Of a DNA stretch of 64,000 nucleotides, positions 44,330-55,987 are shown one piece after another. Under the pieces are notes generated by a model that ran no database searches, had not been told where the DNA came from, and saw nothing but the letters and a program-made list of their open reading frames with translations. The position numbers and the translations under genes were made by a program. The DNA is taken from positions 30,306 to 94,305 of the forward strand of contig JANQBS010000157.1 in NCBI GenBank assembly GCA_033085395.1, given 5' to 3'. The stretch is from Xanthoparmelia taractica (taxonomy: Eukaryota > Ascomycota > Lecanoromycetes > Lecanorales > Parmeliaceae). Position 1 is the stretch's first letter. The number at the start of each line of letters is the position of its first letter.

Positions 44330-47300
44330 TTATACGCACCAAACCTATGGCATGTACTCTTGCGCAGAAGCCTGTTCCCATAGTTTTGATGGTATCGAGC
44401 CGCGGCGTTCAGAATATATCGAATGAGAACACATGACCGTGACGAGCAAAGGCTTCGTGATGATGCTGGCATAGTCGTCTCTTTAACACCTCGGTAGCAA
44501 GGGTGGACGAGAAGTCACCTTACAAATCTTTGCATCCTCTATCATTACTTGTAGGGACATGGTACTCCTCAGTGGGTACTCGAAAATCCCTGTACTTGCA
44601 CACACCACTAATAATCCATAAGAAAGTCATACTCTCCGTCAGCCCAAAAGTGGAAGGGATTAGTGAGAAGCACCTTTGCAACTACATCAATAAAAAAATT
44701 TAAGGGTCCTGTCATGTCTTTAGGCCAGCGCTCTTCAACTTGCTCTGATAGAGTAAGCATCCTTAAGAAAGTCAGAGAGCGTAGGCCTGCCGGCTATCCG
44801 CCCGGTCGCTTTCTTTGAGTGCTGGTCCATCAAAAAGATCAAGCAGGAAACATGATATCACATAGGTTTTCATTCCCTTTACTAGATCGAAAGAAGAAAA
44901 AAAGAAGTAAGATCGCATCTAAATTCGACAACGGCTCCACATATTATGCTTATTCGAGGCGCTTTTTGCGGCATTTTTCAGACTTTGAACTACTATCAAA
45001 GATACTTCTTATCTACTTTCTTCTGCCTTTCCATTTCATGCTGCCATATCGTAACAAGTGGTCACGTAGCGTGACGTATCATCGTAAGTCCCAGACGGGC
45101 AAAGGATAACTCGCCCCTCGCCGAAACAATGTTCGACTTTTTGAAGTCTGACGTGCTTGCAGATCGCTCTACATACGCACCTTGTGTGTGTAGATCTGCT
45201 CGCTGTCCTCCAAGCAATGACAATGATGATACCGAACTCCACTCCCTCTAGAGCGTTACTCTTTGCAGGCTTGGACCTCAATGAGCCTACCTAGGGTAGG
45301 TATTGTTGGAAGACAAGGGAGCCTTCTGAGTCATCAAGCGGAGATTGCCTGTGCGAAATGGTGGAGACCTCCTGCAGCCAGCTTGGTGCCGAGGGTATGA
45401 GGGTAGACAAGGAGGTTCGTGGGTGCGACTTCAAGCAATCAGTACCACGTCGAGAAAAAATGTCTAGCGGAGAGAAGGATGAGTACTCACACAGCTGGCA
45501 GGAACACGTATTTGTCTTCGATGGTCTAAGGTCCACCCCAACGCAACTCAAAGGGACTGGAGCAGCATGCCTCTGCAGCACGACCAGGACATTGCAAGAG
45601 AGGAAGTGGGTACTAGCATCATTGGTAAGAACCTCCCTGCTTTCATATACAATCACGGCTGTTATGCATTGTGCTTGAATGGTGCCGGCACTGCTCGAGG
45701 CAAGACTTGGATCTCTTAAGAAAGATCCAGTGGAAAAGGAGCATGACAGGAGTAGGAAAATAGACTCATTCCAAAGTATGGGTCTCATGGGCCATAATGA
45801 GTCGTCTAGGCCATGCTCACGATGAGTGAAATACAATGTTAAGACTAATGCAAGAAGGTAAACAAACCCATCAGCGAAGGCGGCTTCTCTAGGGGTGACA
45901 AACGCTAACAGGTTGCTAAAAACGCTATAGGAAGGCGCAGTCAGCAATTGTGTGTCTTACATGGCAACTACGATAACTACTCCTGAATACGTGGAAAGAT
46001 GTGTATCAAGAAGCAGAGAAGGCCGTGTATGCGAAATATGGACCAAGTTTTCAGGCTTTCCCTGGATCAGTGATGCCATATTCTCGTGGCAAACTTTTCC
46101 ACGATAGTATGATTGGAGGGTAGGTAGATGCCATTGGTTTCTTGGACTTCGGTTCTTGGACTTCAATTTTTGGACCAGTCCTCTGGCCTTTTCTGATAAA
46201 CTCTAACTATGATACCAAAATGTTCTCAAATCGACGGTTTCATATGCAGTACCCAAATCAGATGACCATTGAGGTTCTAGCCTCCTCAAACATGCTTTTA
46301 TGTTGCTGCAAGACTGCTGCTGTCTCCAATCAAGGATTCGCTCTGTTGCTCGACTCCAACTCCGAAGCCCGCCGAACCGACTTTTGTGAGTGAGTAGAAA
46401 ATTTACAGATGTTCCGGTATTACTTGCAACCTATCCTTCTCTGTTACATTGAGAAGAGCAATATCTTCGAGGCGTCGTGCTTCAAGCGAAAGCCCTACGT
46501 ATAAAGGGCATTGAGATTGGTTGGTGCATGGGTAAGCGTCGCTGATACCCATTGAGGGGCGGTTCTACATCACAAATTGACAGCTGCATACCAGGAACAG
46601 CGTTACGACTTTGACAATCGATTTAGGCTGAGTTGAGGTGGGTCGAAGTTCGACTCGTTTGCCGGAGCCAGTCTTGAGTGCATTGGTTTGTGCAGCTCTC
46701 CTGCGTATTTGATATGTTCCCGACCCTCTAAATGACGGTTGATGAGTTGATGGATTGCGTGCCGCCTTAATTTACTTCATTGCAGGCACCCGTCGTTAGC
46801 ATGAATTTCTGCATATCAGACGGACGGATCTCTTGCTATCCAGAACCGGTTCACTAGATATAGAAGGATCTAGCAGCAACGAATTGAGCGGCGAACATAC
46901 CAACAGCGATGAGCTCCGCAGTGATGATCAAGACTGTTATCTAACGGACCGTGTCCAGGTATATCACGTCAAGCAATGAATCCATGTCAAGTGACTGCGA
47001 TCTACTCAAAATCACGTTCAGTGCCATCGCCAAGAGCGACTTCCATGAATTTCAATCAATGGACATCGAAAAGAAAACTGGCACCTTGTTGTAGAGATCA
47101 CACAAGACAAACTGGCCTTCGCCCTCTGGGCGCTCGGACCTGACATTCTTACGAGCAATTAAGTCTTGACCCTCGTCAAATTAATGTTTTGAGAGCGTTC
47201 TGTCAATTACCAGGTGCTCCTCCGTCCCCACGAAGCAACAAGTTCCGATAGCGTAAATGGTGGTCTGTCACCGACCACACATGCACAGTTTCGGGAGGCG

Positions 47301-47889
47301 ACAGGTAAGAATAGGAATCTACAGGCTCTTTTCGATGCTCAGGGCGGCTTACAAGAACCATATCCGATAGATAGCCTTTTCCGCCCGCTCTGATACGTGG
47401 CAAGTCGACTGCTGCTCTAAATATTCGGCTCATCCGAACATATCTCAATTTCGTGGCAAGTTGAAATAGATTGATACCCGTGGACTCGCCGATGGAACAA
47501 GTGACATTGAGATGGTAAAGATATCGCATGGGCACAGGCAAAAAAAAGTATTCCAAATCCATGACGCGAACTTATGACACTGCTTCTGTTCCTGTATTTT
47601 ATAGTCTTTCTTCATCTTTTTCCTTTTCAAAAACTCGATAGACTCTCCAGGCCGCCATGTATGGTCTTTCTTTACACTAGCAGCTTCTGTAGACGGCTCA
47701 GACTCAAGAACAGTAACTTCCCGGCTGGACCTGTCGAAGAAGAATGGACTCAATTCTTGAAATTGTTACTGAACTGCATAGCCAATCATCACCTTACTCA
47801 CCAATAATGCATCAATTTCCCACAACTTAGCAACAGCAAACCTCAAGCCCAGCTACACCAACCCCAACCGAATATCCCATATCCGCCCC
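44330..47889. other. Long gene-poor stretch with decayed coding fragments
   Basis: No gene can be supported over 3.5 kb. The long minus-strand frame 45947-45291 has no ATG at its start and no motif. At 45978-46112 (+) a short frame reads WKDVYQEAEKAVYAKYGPSF, reminiscent of the N-terminal part of a cytochrome P450 or similar enzyme, followed by a GTAGGT donor-like site, but no downstream partner was found. The minus-strand frame at 47562-47203 is unrecognised. Confidence 0.4.
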
Positions 47890-48555
47890 TTAACCATCCA
47901 AAACTTCATACTGCACCTCCTTCGGCTCAGGCAACCAATCCTCGCTCGCCCTCTGATCCATCGGACACGCACTCATCACAACAACCACATCCATCAGCGC
48001 CTTAAACCCAACATGATCCCCCTCCCGACTCGTCGGCGCCCGAAACACAATCCCTCCCCCTTCCCCCTCCACCTTCACATTCATGAACAAATTCAGCGGC
48101 GTAGGTGGCGTGACCGGAAATCCGTCATTGATAACACTAGAAGGAGTAGTAGAGAAAGCAGCAGAAGCAGCACCACCACCACCACAAAACCCCTCCACAG
48201 CCCCTCGATAATTCCCCGCACAACTCGCATGCCACCCCTTCACCCCCATCTTCTCATAGCGCAGCGGATTACAGGCCGCGATAAGCGTGTCGTGGGCGCC
48301 GTGACTGGTATCTTCGATCCAGGATAGGATGGGTCGAGAGATGCTGCTGTAGAGGGTGTCACCGGCTGCGAAATGGATTTTTCGATGGATGGCGTGGTTG
48401 TGGGACATGGAGAGGTATTCGGCGGGGTTTGAGGGATTGAGCGCCCAGAAATCGACGACTTGGCGGCCGTGGGTGTTTGTTATTTTTATGGTTTGGTCTT
48501 TACGGAGGAGGAGGGCGGTGCCGGTGCTGGCGGGGAGGGTTTGGGGGGTGGGCAT
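47890..48555 (-). CDS. DUF1989 (urea carboxylase-associated) family protein
   Basis: Single exon, 221 aa, start ATG at 48555 (MPTPQTLPAST); the open frame extends further upstream without an ATG. Visible family features are the N-terminal GTALLLRKDQTIKITNTHG, QVVDFWALNPSNPAEYLSMS, HNHAIHRKIHFAAGDTLYS, the Asp/His-bearing EDTSHGAHDTLIAACNP, an Asn-rich NLFMNVKVEG segment and a C-terminal VVVMSACPMDQRASED. Bacterial relatives sit with urea carboxylase/allophanate hydrolase operons; the fungal role is not established. The promoter contains GGGGATGG repeats (48560-48600). No lesion seen. Confidence 0.9.
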   Translation of the reverse strand: MPTPQTLPASTGTALLLRKDQTIKITNTHGRQVVDFWALNPSNPAEYLSMSHNHAIHRKIHFAAGDTLYSSISRPILSWIEDTSHGAHDTLIAACNPLRYEKMGVKGWHASCAGNYRGAVEGFCGGGGAASAAFSTTPSSVINDGFPVTPPTPLNLFMNVKVEGEGGGIVFRAPTSREGDHVGFKALMDVVVVMSACPMDQRASEDWLPEPKEVQYEVLDG

Positions 48556-49499
48556 TTTTGGAGAGGTGGGGGATGGGGGATGGGGGATGGGGAATTGGGG
48601 ATGCAAAGGGCAAGGGGAAGTGGGATGAGTGGGTTTATATGCAAGTGACTTGGAGTGGATACGTTGATTCTGTAATCATGGGATGCTTATTGTTGGTGAA
48701 GGTGAGGCAAAGGTCTTGGACGCCGCTACTCTAGCCTGTTTAGGGGCTCCCCATCCACCATGGTCCTCTGATCGAGAAAATGATCGTACTTACTTATTCC
48801 CTTGAGATCGATGATTGAGACTTGAAGGCGAATCGTCTATACATGATATTCATTTTGGAGGAAGCTAATTGATTTGCACTACTGAGGTGATGTTTACGCC
48901 AAGCAAACACAAACTTCGGCTGGGACAGTGAAGGAGTTCCATTCACTTGAATACTTCACTCTGCTACTGGGTTGAGATACTGCAATCTAAATGTTGCATC
49001 AGATCTATCTGCAATTTGCCTTCGAGCTCGTTGCAAAATTTTCACCGTCATCCTGGGTAAACGATTTGCAAAGTCTGTCAATCGGTCGATGCTCTTCTGT
49101 TAGACCAAAACTTCAACAAAACCATTTTCGATAGTTCTTCAGAAAACATGACATGCACCTGTGAGATCTGCTCACCTCGGTAACTCGCTACGTCTGAGCG
49201 ACTTGCATGATCAGCTTAATCTCACTTGAATAGCTCACCATCTCAAAAGACCCCTCATCCAGATGGATCCTTTTGCGAAGGATCATCCACTCGAGGCTGC
49301 TGCTTTCCAAATAGATCACCATCCAAGTTGCGACTGTTCGATCTTGAACTGGGCCTATCAGTCTGCAATTTAATACAATTGACATTCACCATGGAGGTGC
49401 GGAGATTGTGGATAACGCGGTCATAAAATAGTCGTCTGGGAGTAACTTCGGCCAGTTGCCGCTAGTCTCGGGTGCTTTTATACCTCAGCCAATGCTAAA
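48556..49499. other. Intergenic before the AT-rich block
   Basis: Normal-composition sequence without recognisable genes. Composition changes sharply at about 49490. Confidence 0.55.
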
Positions 49500-50789
49500 T
49501 AAAATACTATTAGCGCATTTACAAGCCGGCCGCGCTAGATTTATAGAAGTATTATATTAAAATAAGGCGCGTTATTCTTAAAATCTTATTATCGTCGTCG
49601 AGAATCTCGCTATCGCTTTTAATAAGACGAAAAATAACTTCGAGCTAATTTATAAAAGATCGTCTATATATTTATTAATTAGAGCGAAATTTATATAAAA
49701 AATATAGCGAAGTTAATAATCTATTTTAAAAGATTTAGAAAGATCTCGTCGTTATTAAATAGAGATTTTATTTATAAGTCTATCTATTAATTCTCTTATC
49801 TCGAGAATATCTTAAATTTAATTTAATTATAATTATTATTTACGAGCTTCTTTAGAGTCTTCTAGATATCTTATTAACGAATAGAATTTATTATTTAACG
49901 TAATATAATTACTTATTAAGCGAAAATTCTTTCTTCTATATTTTTTTTAAGTCGTTATATTAATCTTAAGTTTATAAAATTTAAACTTAATTTTATTAAG
50001 TATCTCACGAACGTCTAATATATACTTATTAGAATTATCTAATTTATCGTAGATATTTCTCGTAACGTATTCTTTAGTAATACTCTTATAGATTTTAAAG
50101 TCTTCTTCTTTAAATACATAGACTTATCTCTTTTAATTAATCTTTATAAATATATTATTTATAAGATTAAATTATTAAAAATAAAAATATAATAATTAAT
50201 ATTAATAATAAAAGAGATAGATATAAAAGAGTTCGTTATTTAGATTACGTAGAATCTTATTTAATTTAATAATTATTAGTATATAAAAAGCGTAAATAAG
50301 TTAATATCTACTCTTATTCTAAACTTTTATAACTTTCTTTAACTAATTAATTAATTATAAATTTTATTATAAAATAAAAAAAATAATAAAATAAAAATAT
50401 ATCGAGTACTTAGCTATCTATTAATTTCTAAAATTAATTATTATTTCTTCCTTGCGAAGCTCTTATTAATTAATACTCTTAAATATATACTTAATAATTT
50501 TAAAAAGATTAAATCGTAATATAATATTTTTCTTTTAAACGTAAATCTTAAGAAAATAATACTAGAATTTAACGAAATTAATAATAATAATCTATAGAAA
50601 TAAGTAGAAATATTAACAAGTATAATACACTTAAAGATATTTTATAATAAGTTATTATTAACGAATATACTTCTTCTTTAACTTAGAAGTCTTTATAATA
50701 ATCTTATAGATCTTATTTAATTATCTCTACTTCTAGAATCGATAATAAAGAGCTTTATAGAAATATTTAAAAAATTTCTTATAGCTATT

Positions 50790-50929
50790 GTCACGGTTTT
50801 GGCATCTGTTCTCCGCATGCCAAGCTCGGTGAGGATCAATGTTGCTCCGGAGAAGAGTTTTCAGAGCCTTCGTAGCATATTCAGTCAATGGAAGCAGTCA
50901 ATCCCACTACACGTCCATTCGTTCGTGAC
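50790..50929 (+). mobile_element. MITE-A, complete copy with 7-bp target duplication
   Basis: 140 bp, ends GTCACG...CGTGAC, flanked directly by AGCTATT on both sides (50783-50789 and 50930-50936). Non-coding. CA/TG dinucleotides are frequent, unlike the surrounding DNA. Homologous to copies at 58369 (opposite strand) and 5841. Confidence 0.85.
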
Positions 50930-51463
50930 AGCTATTCTTAATTAACTTTAACTTCAACGTACGCTCGCTATACTTTCGATATAGAAAGTAATCTATCTAT
51001 TATTTATCTTCTTTAAGATCTCGAAATACTAATTAAACGATCTTTTATTTAATTATAAAGGTATTAATAATTATATAATAAAGACGCTAAATATTTCTTT
51101 TTTTATATTATTTCTTAATTTTACGAAGAAACGTTATTATAATATTATTATTCTCGATTAATAAAAGTATATAAATATAGAGAATTTATCTACTATACTT
51201 ACTACGAGTTATAATTATAAATAATTTTTATTTTAATACGTTAATATTATAAATAAAATTTATTAAGACGAGATATTCTTATCTTTAAAGAAAATTTAAT
51301 CGAGCTAATATTATTTCACGCTATTAGAAATCTATAAAATATAAATTAAAATCTAATATTAAGACTTATATTTCTTCGTAAACATCGTTTTATAAGTTAT
51401 TTCGTTATCGATATCTCTTTTAATCGTAATATTTACATAGCGTATATTCTTCTTCTACTTTAA

Positions 51464-51559
51464 TATGAGGCTTATAGGGCCTAATAGGAACATATCGCGC
51501 ATGACGCGCGATACCCCCGAAGCTTTTAACCTTATAACCCAGTGATAATCGCCTTAACA
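51464..51559 (-). mobile_element. Solo LTR of the miniature LTR element
   Basis: On the minus strand it starts TGTTAAGG and ends CCTCATA. It aligns with the two 95-bp LTRs at 52133 and 52988. Flanked by a 5-bp duplication TTTAA (51459-51463 and 51560-51564). Contains a perfect 8-bp stem TATCGCGC/GCGCGATA. Confidence 0.8.
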
Positions 51560-52132
51560 TTTAAATTCTTTAAATAATTAATTTATTACTATAATTACGA
51601 GATTTTTATACTCTAAATTCGTTATTTAAAATAAATCTTCTTTTGTTTAATTTTAGCGTTATAATAATTAATAAATTTAAAGTAATTAGATTATAAGTCT
51701 ATTTAATATTTTTTAAATTACTATAAATCGAATAAATCTCTTAATCTTATATAATCGTTAAACTAATCGTATTTATAATAAATAAGTTAATTTTATATTT
51801 ATTAATATAATCTTAATTATAAATATATTTTTAATAAGAATATTTTTTATTTAAATAAAGAAAGATTTTAATAGATAAGAGAATACTATAATCTAATTAA
51901 TTATAAGTCTTTATTATCTTTAATTTTATTTTATAGAAAGCGACGCGACGTAATAATTTATTTCGCTAATTATAAGTCTCGCTAATAATCTCTTCTTTAT
52001 ATAGACGATATTATTAATAAAATAAATAAGTATCTTTATTAATTATAACGTTATTAGATTTATTATAAAATTAGAAATTATTAATTAAAGATTAATACGC
52101 GTTAAACTACTTAATAATTTATATAATATATC

Positions 52133-53082
52133 TATTAAGATAGCTATTACTAGTTTATAAGGTTAAAAGCTTCGAGAGTATCGCGCTTTATAGTGCGATG
52201 TCTCTATTAGACTCTATAACTCTCACAACTATCTCCCCTCTTAAGTTCACGTCCTCGTGAATCTCGAGAGGTTCTAGACTACAAAAGAATTAATTCGAGA
52301 GGGATCGCCTCTAATCAGCGAATTCGTATCGAGATTAACTAACTAACGTAATACGCTATCGCATTTAGAGATCTCTATAAAATATAGACGATTACACGTT
52401 TCTATAATAAGAGTACGGGTCGGAAAGGTGTGGTATCTATTGAACATAGTCGTTTTCAACTTTTTTTCAACTTTTTTTAAAAAATTATATCTTTTTAATC
52501 TATTTATAGAATTTTATAATTATATAAGCGTTCGCTTAAGCTTTTTACGTATTTTTAGAATATAGAAAAATATCACGTAATATATTTATTAAAAACCCAA
52601 TGAAAGTATGGGATATCCTATACCTTTCGATATGGTATTCGAAAAACTAGTCTCATATTATCAAATATACCACACCTTTCCGACCCGTAAATAAGAGTGT
52701 GCGGGATTATATTACTATAAATGCTCTTCTTATTAGCGCAATACGTTATTATCGCATTATATACGGAGTCGTCTTAGAGGTTCTAACTAAATATATGCGG
52801 GGTATATCTTTCGAGGTAAGCGAAATATCGAAGTGAAATTGTTTCGATCTAGAAGAGTATTGAAAAATTAAGTTTCTAAAAAAAGTCTGAGTTCTTGAAA
52901 ATTCTCGAACCCTTATAATTAGCGGATTATTCTCGCAGTGAAGCTCTCGAGGGTTAGCTAAGTTCTCGGAAATTAGCGCGATATAGTTGTTAAGATAGCT
53001 ACTACTAAGTCATAAGGTCAAAAGCTTTGAGAGTATCGCGCTTTATAGTGCGATACCCCTATTAGACTCTATAATCCTTACA
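52133..53082 (+). mobile_element. Miniature LTR retroelement (TRIM-like), complete
   Basis: Direct terminal repeats 52133-52227 and 52988-53082, both exactly 95 bp, 82 of 95 positions identical with nearly all differences transitions. The 3' copy starts TG and ends CA. Five-bp target duplication ATATC at 52128-52132 and 53083-53087. The internal part (760 bp, of which 276 bp is the nested MITE-B plus its duplication) has no open frame. CCCCTCTTAAGTTCACG, two to three bases after the 5' LTR region, could be the primer-binding area. The LTRs carry a hairpin (TATCGCGC...GTGCGATA). Non-autonomous: it must have used enzymes of another retroelement. Confidence 0.88.
52414..52689. mobile_element. 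MITE-B with 23-bp perfect TIRs, nested in the TRIM
   Basis: Arms 52414-52436 and 52667-52689 are perfect inverted repeats over 23 bp (TACGGGTCGGAAAGGTGTGG...). Direct 8-bp duplication AATAAGAG on each side (52406-52413 and 52690-52697), as in hAT-type insertion. 276 bp, AT-rich interior, no coding capacity. A related arm occurs at 62601. Confidence 0.92.
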
Positions 53083-53690
53083 ATATCTATTTAATAGAAA
53101 ATAACTCTTATAAACATTTAAGATATTCTCTAATAGCTTAAGAATTATTATTATAATCTTCGAGAATATCGAAGAAACTATTTTATATCTTTTAATATCT
53201 ATTTAAAATTCTCTTTAATTATCTAAAGATATAAAAATCTTATATTTAATAATAAAATAATAAGAGATAGAGATAGACTTAAAAAGAGATAATAATAAAT
53301 TAAACGCGTTAGAATACGTAAATTAACTTTATTCTTTATTATTAGAATTATTATTTTTAATCTTCGAGATTATAAAAAATCTATTATCGTTCGAATAGAA
53401 GATCTTCGAGATTCAATCGCGATCTACGTTCTTAAGATTATTATCGTATTAATTAAGTTTCTTCTCGATATTCTCGAATCTCTTAATTTAAGATAAATTA
53501 TATATTACGCGCTCTTAAGAAATTATCTTAATTTAATAAAAAATTTATAAAATAAATAAAATAAAATATATAAAAATTTAATAATAAAAAAATAATTAAA
53601 GATAATAATAAGATATAAGAAAGATAATTAGAGACGATAAGTCGCGTTCTCTATTTACTATAAAAATCGCTTACTAATTAGAGAAATATG

Positions 53691-54067
53691 GCTGTATCGG
53701 CCTAAAATTGTTCTCCCGGTACGGTACACTTAGTTTGGCTAAGGTTTAGAAGGTCCCCTAGTCTCACGCTCGTACCTCGCTACGGGGGCTAATGACGGCA
53801 TACCCCTCCGCTACTGAGACAGTGAGACTACGTTGCCGCGCTTCAGGCAGTGAACTACGCGTCATACTTTTAAAATACCTTAAAGTAGAACTACATACTT
53901 TACAAACTGAGCCACCATCATCTGTGCCTCTATACTCTGTAGAGCTTTAGGCCACTTCTCCTCCCTTTTAGCAGTTCATCTTATCCATCATCATTCGCAC
54001 TGCTTGCATTGCAAACTTTCCTACTTCCCAGAGCTACTAGTGTAGGCTTATCCCTTGACCTGCTGAG
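53691..54067. promoter_or_regulatory. Promoter side of the PPPDE gene, boundary of the AT-rich block
   Basis: Composition returns to normal abruptly at about 53690. Contains a perfect 9-bp inverted repeat TAGTCTCAC (53759-53767) / GTGAGACTA (53822-53830). No specific promoter element identified. Confidence 0.45.
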
Positions 54068-55987
54068 ATGGATGTCGAACTGTACGTTTATGATATCTCC
54101 AAGGTGGGACCATTCTTGCAGGTTCGCCTGGATAGGATGGGCTAACATCTGCGTGATAGGGACTCGCCAGGCAGGTCTGTCTTTGAATTTCCTGTGGCCA
54201 AACATATGATACTCATTTCCCACAGATGTCCGGCCAGCTGCTCGGAATACAAATCGACGCCGTCTATCACACTGCTCTCGTGTTTGGCGGAGTAGAATAC
54301 TTCTTTGGCGCAGGTGTACAGACATCATATCCTGGAGGGACTCACCATGGAAGGCCCATGGAAGTCATTCCCATGGGTACAACGCAACTACCTCTTGAGG
54401 TGATTCTGGAGTATCTCGAATCGCTGAAGGCGATATACACTATGGAGGTAAGTCATTGGACCATGATACTTGACGTTGGTCGTTGCTTATCGGGGGCAGT
54501 CTTATGATCTATTCCTCCACAACTGTAACAATTTCACAAACGACTTTGCGATGTTCTTAGTTGGCAAAGGCATCCCAGATCACATCACTTCGCTACCACA
54601 AACGGTCTTAAACACGCCCTTCGGTCAGATGCTAAAGCCTCAGCTTGACAATGCCATGCGCGGTATCACGCAGGCTCCGGTACCACCGAACAGCGTTCCT
54701 CGAGCCGCAGCGCAGCCACAATCGTTAGCCAACGGACTGTCTTCTCGCCCGCAGACAAACTTGAACATATCACAGAAAGAGAATGTTCCTGGCGTGGTAT
54801 ACAAGCCGACGAGATTAGAACAGTTGGACGAGTTGCTGGCTTCGGCCAAGGATTCTTGCGCAGTCATCTTCTTCACATCCGCCACCTGCCCGCCTTGCAA
54901 AATTGTCTATCCTGCATATGATGAACTTGCAGCGGAAGCTGGCAGCAAGGCTGTGCTGATAAAGGTGGACCTCACGCATGCCTATGAGATTGGTGCAAAG
55001 TATCAGGTTCGCGCCACACCTACATTCATGACTTTCATCAAAGGAGAGAAAGAAAACGAGTGGTCGGGCGCGAACGAAGCTCAGCTCCGTGGTAATGTGA
55101 AGCTGTTAATCCAGATGGCCCATCCTCCACATCCGCATACTCTCCTCCGACTTCCCACCTTGCAGCGTCTGCACAAGATCCCCGTTACCTACACCAAAAT
55201 ACCACCAATGGAGAAGCTCATCGCCAAAATGGGAAAATCTGGCTCTGATCCTGCTGTTGGCGCCTTGAAAGATTTTATTACAACTCGACAACAGTCTGGT
55301 GCTGTTGAGGCCCCACTCCCCAATCTTCCCGCTGTTGTCACCTTCATATCCAAATCATTTCAAACCCTACCGCCTGAGAGCCTTTTCCCCCTTGTGGACC
55401 TCTTCCGCCTAGCGCTTGTGGATCCTCGGGTGAGTGGCTATTTTGCCGAAGATGCCTCAGAATCTGTGTTCAAGGTTCTGACTACCGTGAACCGCTTGGA
55501 TACAAGCTGCCCATATCAATTACGAATTGTAACGTTACATATGGCATGCAATCTGTTCACTTCGCAGCTCTTCGCTATCAGGCTCTTTTCCAAGCCGTCC
55601 TACTCAATACCTCTGTTTCAACTCGTGACATCTTCCCTCCTGGACAATGAACATTCTCCTGTACGGGTTGCAGCGTCATCCTTAGCGTTCAATATGGCTG
55701 CTTCAAACCATCAACAACGCATCCAAGGAAACGCCGATTTTTTACCGGAGGGTAGCCAAGTTGAGCTGGTAGCCAGCTTACTAGAGGCGATGGGACGGGA
55801 GAGAGAGAGCATAGACGGAATGAAAGGGTTGCTTATGGCTGTCGGCCTGCTGAAGTATATGGCGGCTGCAAGGGGCGAGGTAGATGATCTTTGTGAAGCT
55901 GTGGGCGCGAGGGATATCATTACTGAGGCAAAGGGGGCGTTTCCTGATCTCAAAGAGCTGGCAAAGGAAGTGGAGCAAGTCATGTGA
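54068..55987 (+). CDS. PPPDE/DeSI-type isopeptidase with thioredoxin and PUL domains
   Basis: Predicted deSUMOylating/deubiquitinating-type cysteine peptidase fused to a thioredoxin fold and a C-terminal PUL domain, which in other proteins binds Cdc48/p97. A link to ubiquitin/SUMO protein quality control is therefore likely. Exons 54068-54103, 54226-54447, 54500-55987, 581 aa; introns 122 and 52 nt. PPPDE: VELYVYDIS, catalytic His in DAVYHTALVFGGVEYFFGAG, and catalytic Cys in DLFLHNCNNFTNDFAMFL, formed just after intron 2. Thioredoxin: VIFFTSATCPPCKIVYPAYD with CPPC active site and cis-Pro in VRATPTFMTF. PUL: ~residues 320-580, helical repeats ending LKELAKEVEQVM. Intact although bounded on both sides by RIP-mutated DNA. 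Confidence 0.93.

Larger units (their letters stand above)
49500..53690. other. RIP-mutated AT-rich block with nested transposons
   Basis: CA and TG are almost absent over long stretches (for instance none in 49561-49740) while CG remains common. TA is greatly enriched and no open frame survives. This is the pattern left by repeat-induced point mutation of CpA. Short inserts with ordinary dinucleotide use (listed separately) stand out. The original element cannot be classified from what is left. Confidence 0.85.

Noticed and set aside
45291..45947. 218-codon minus-strand open frame
   Set aside because: First codon is not ATG, no recognisable domain, and the complementary strand carries comparable frames.
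52133..53082. CRISPR-like or satellite array
   Set aside because: The repeats are just two 95-bp copies bounded by a target duplication; spacing and structure fit an LTR element. CRISPR arrays are not expected in a fungus.
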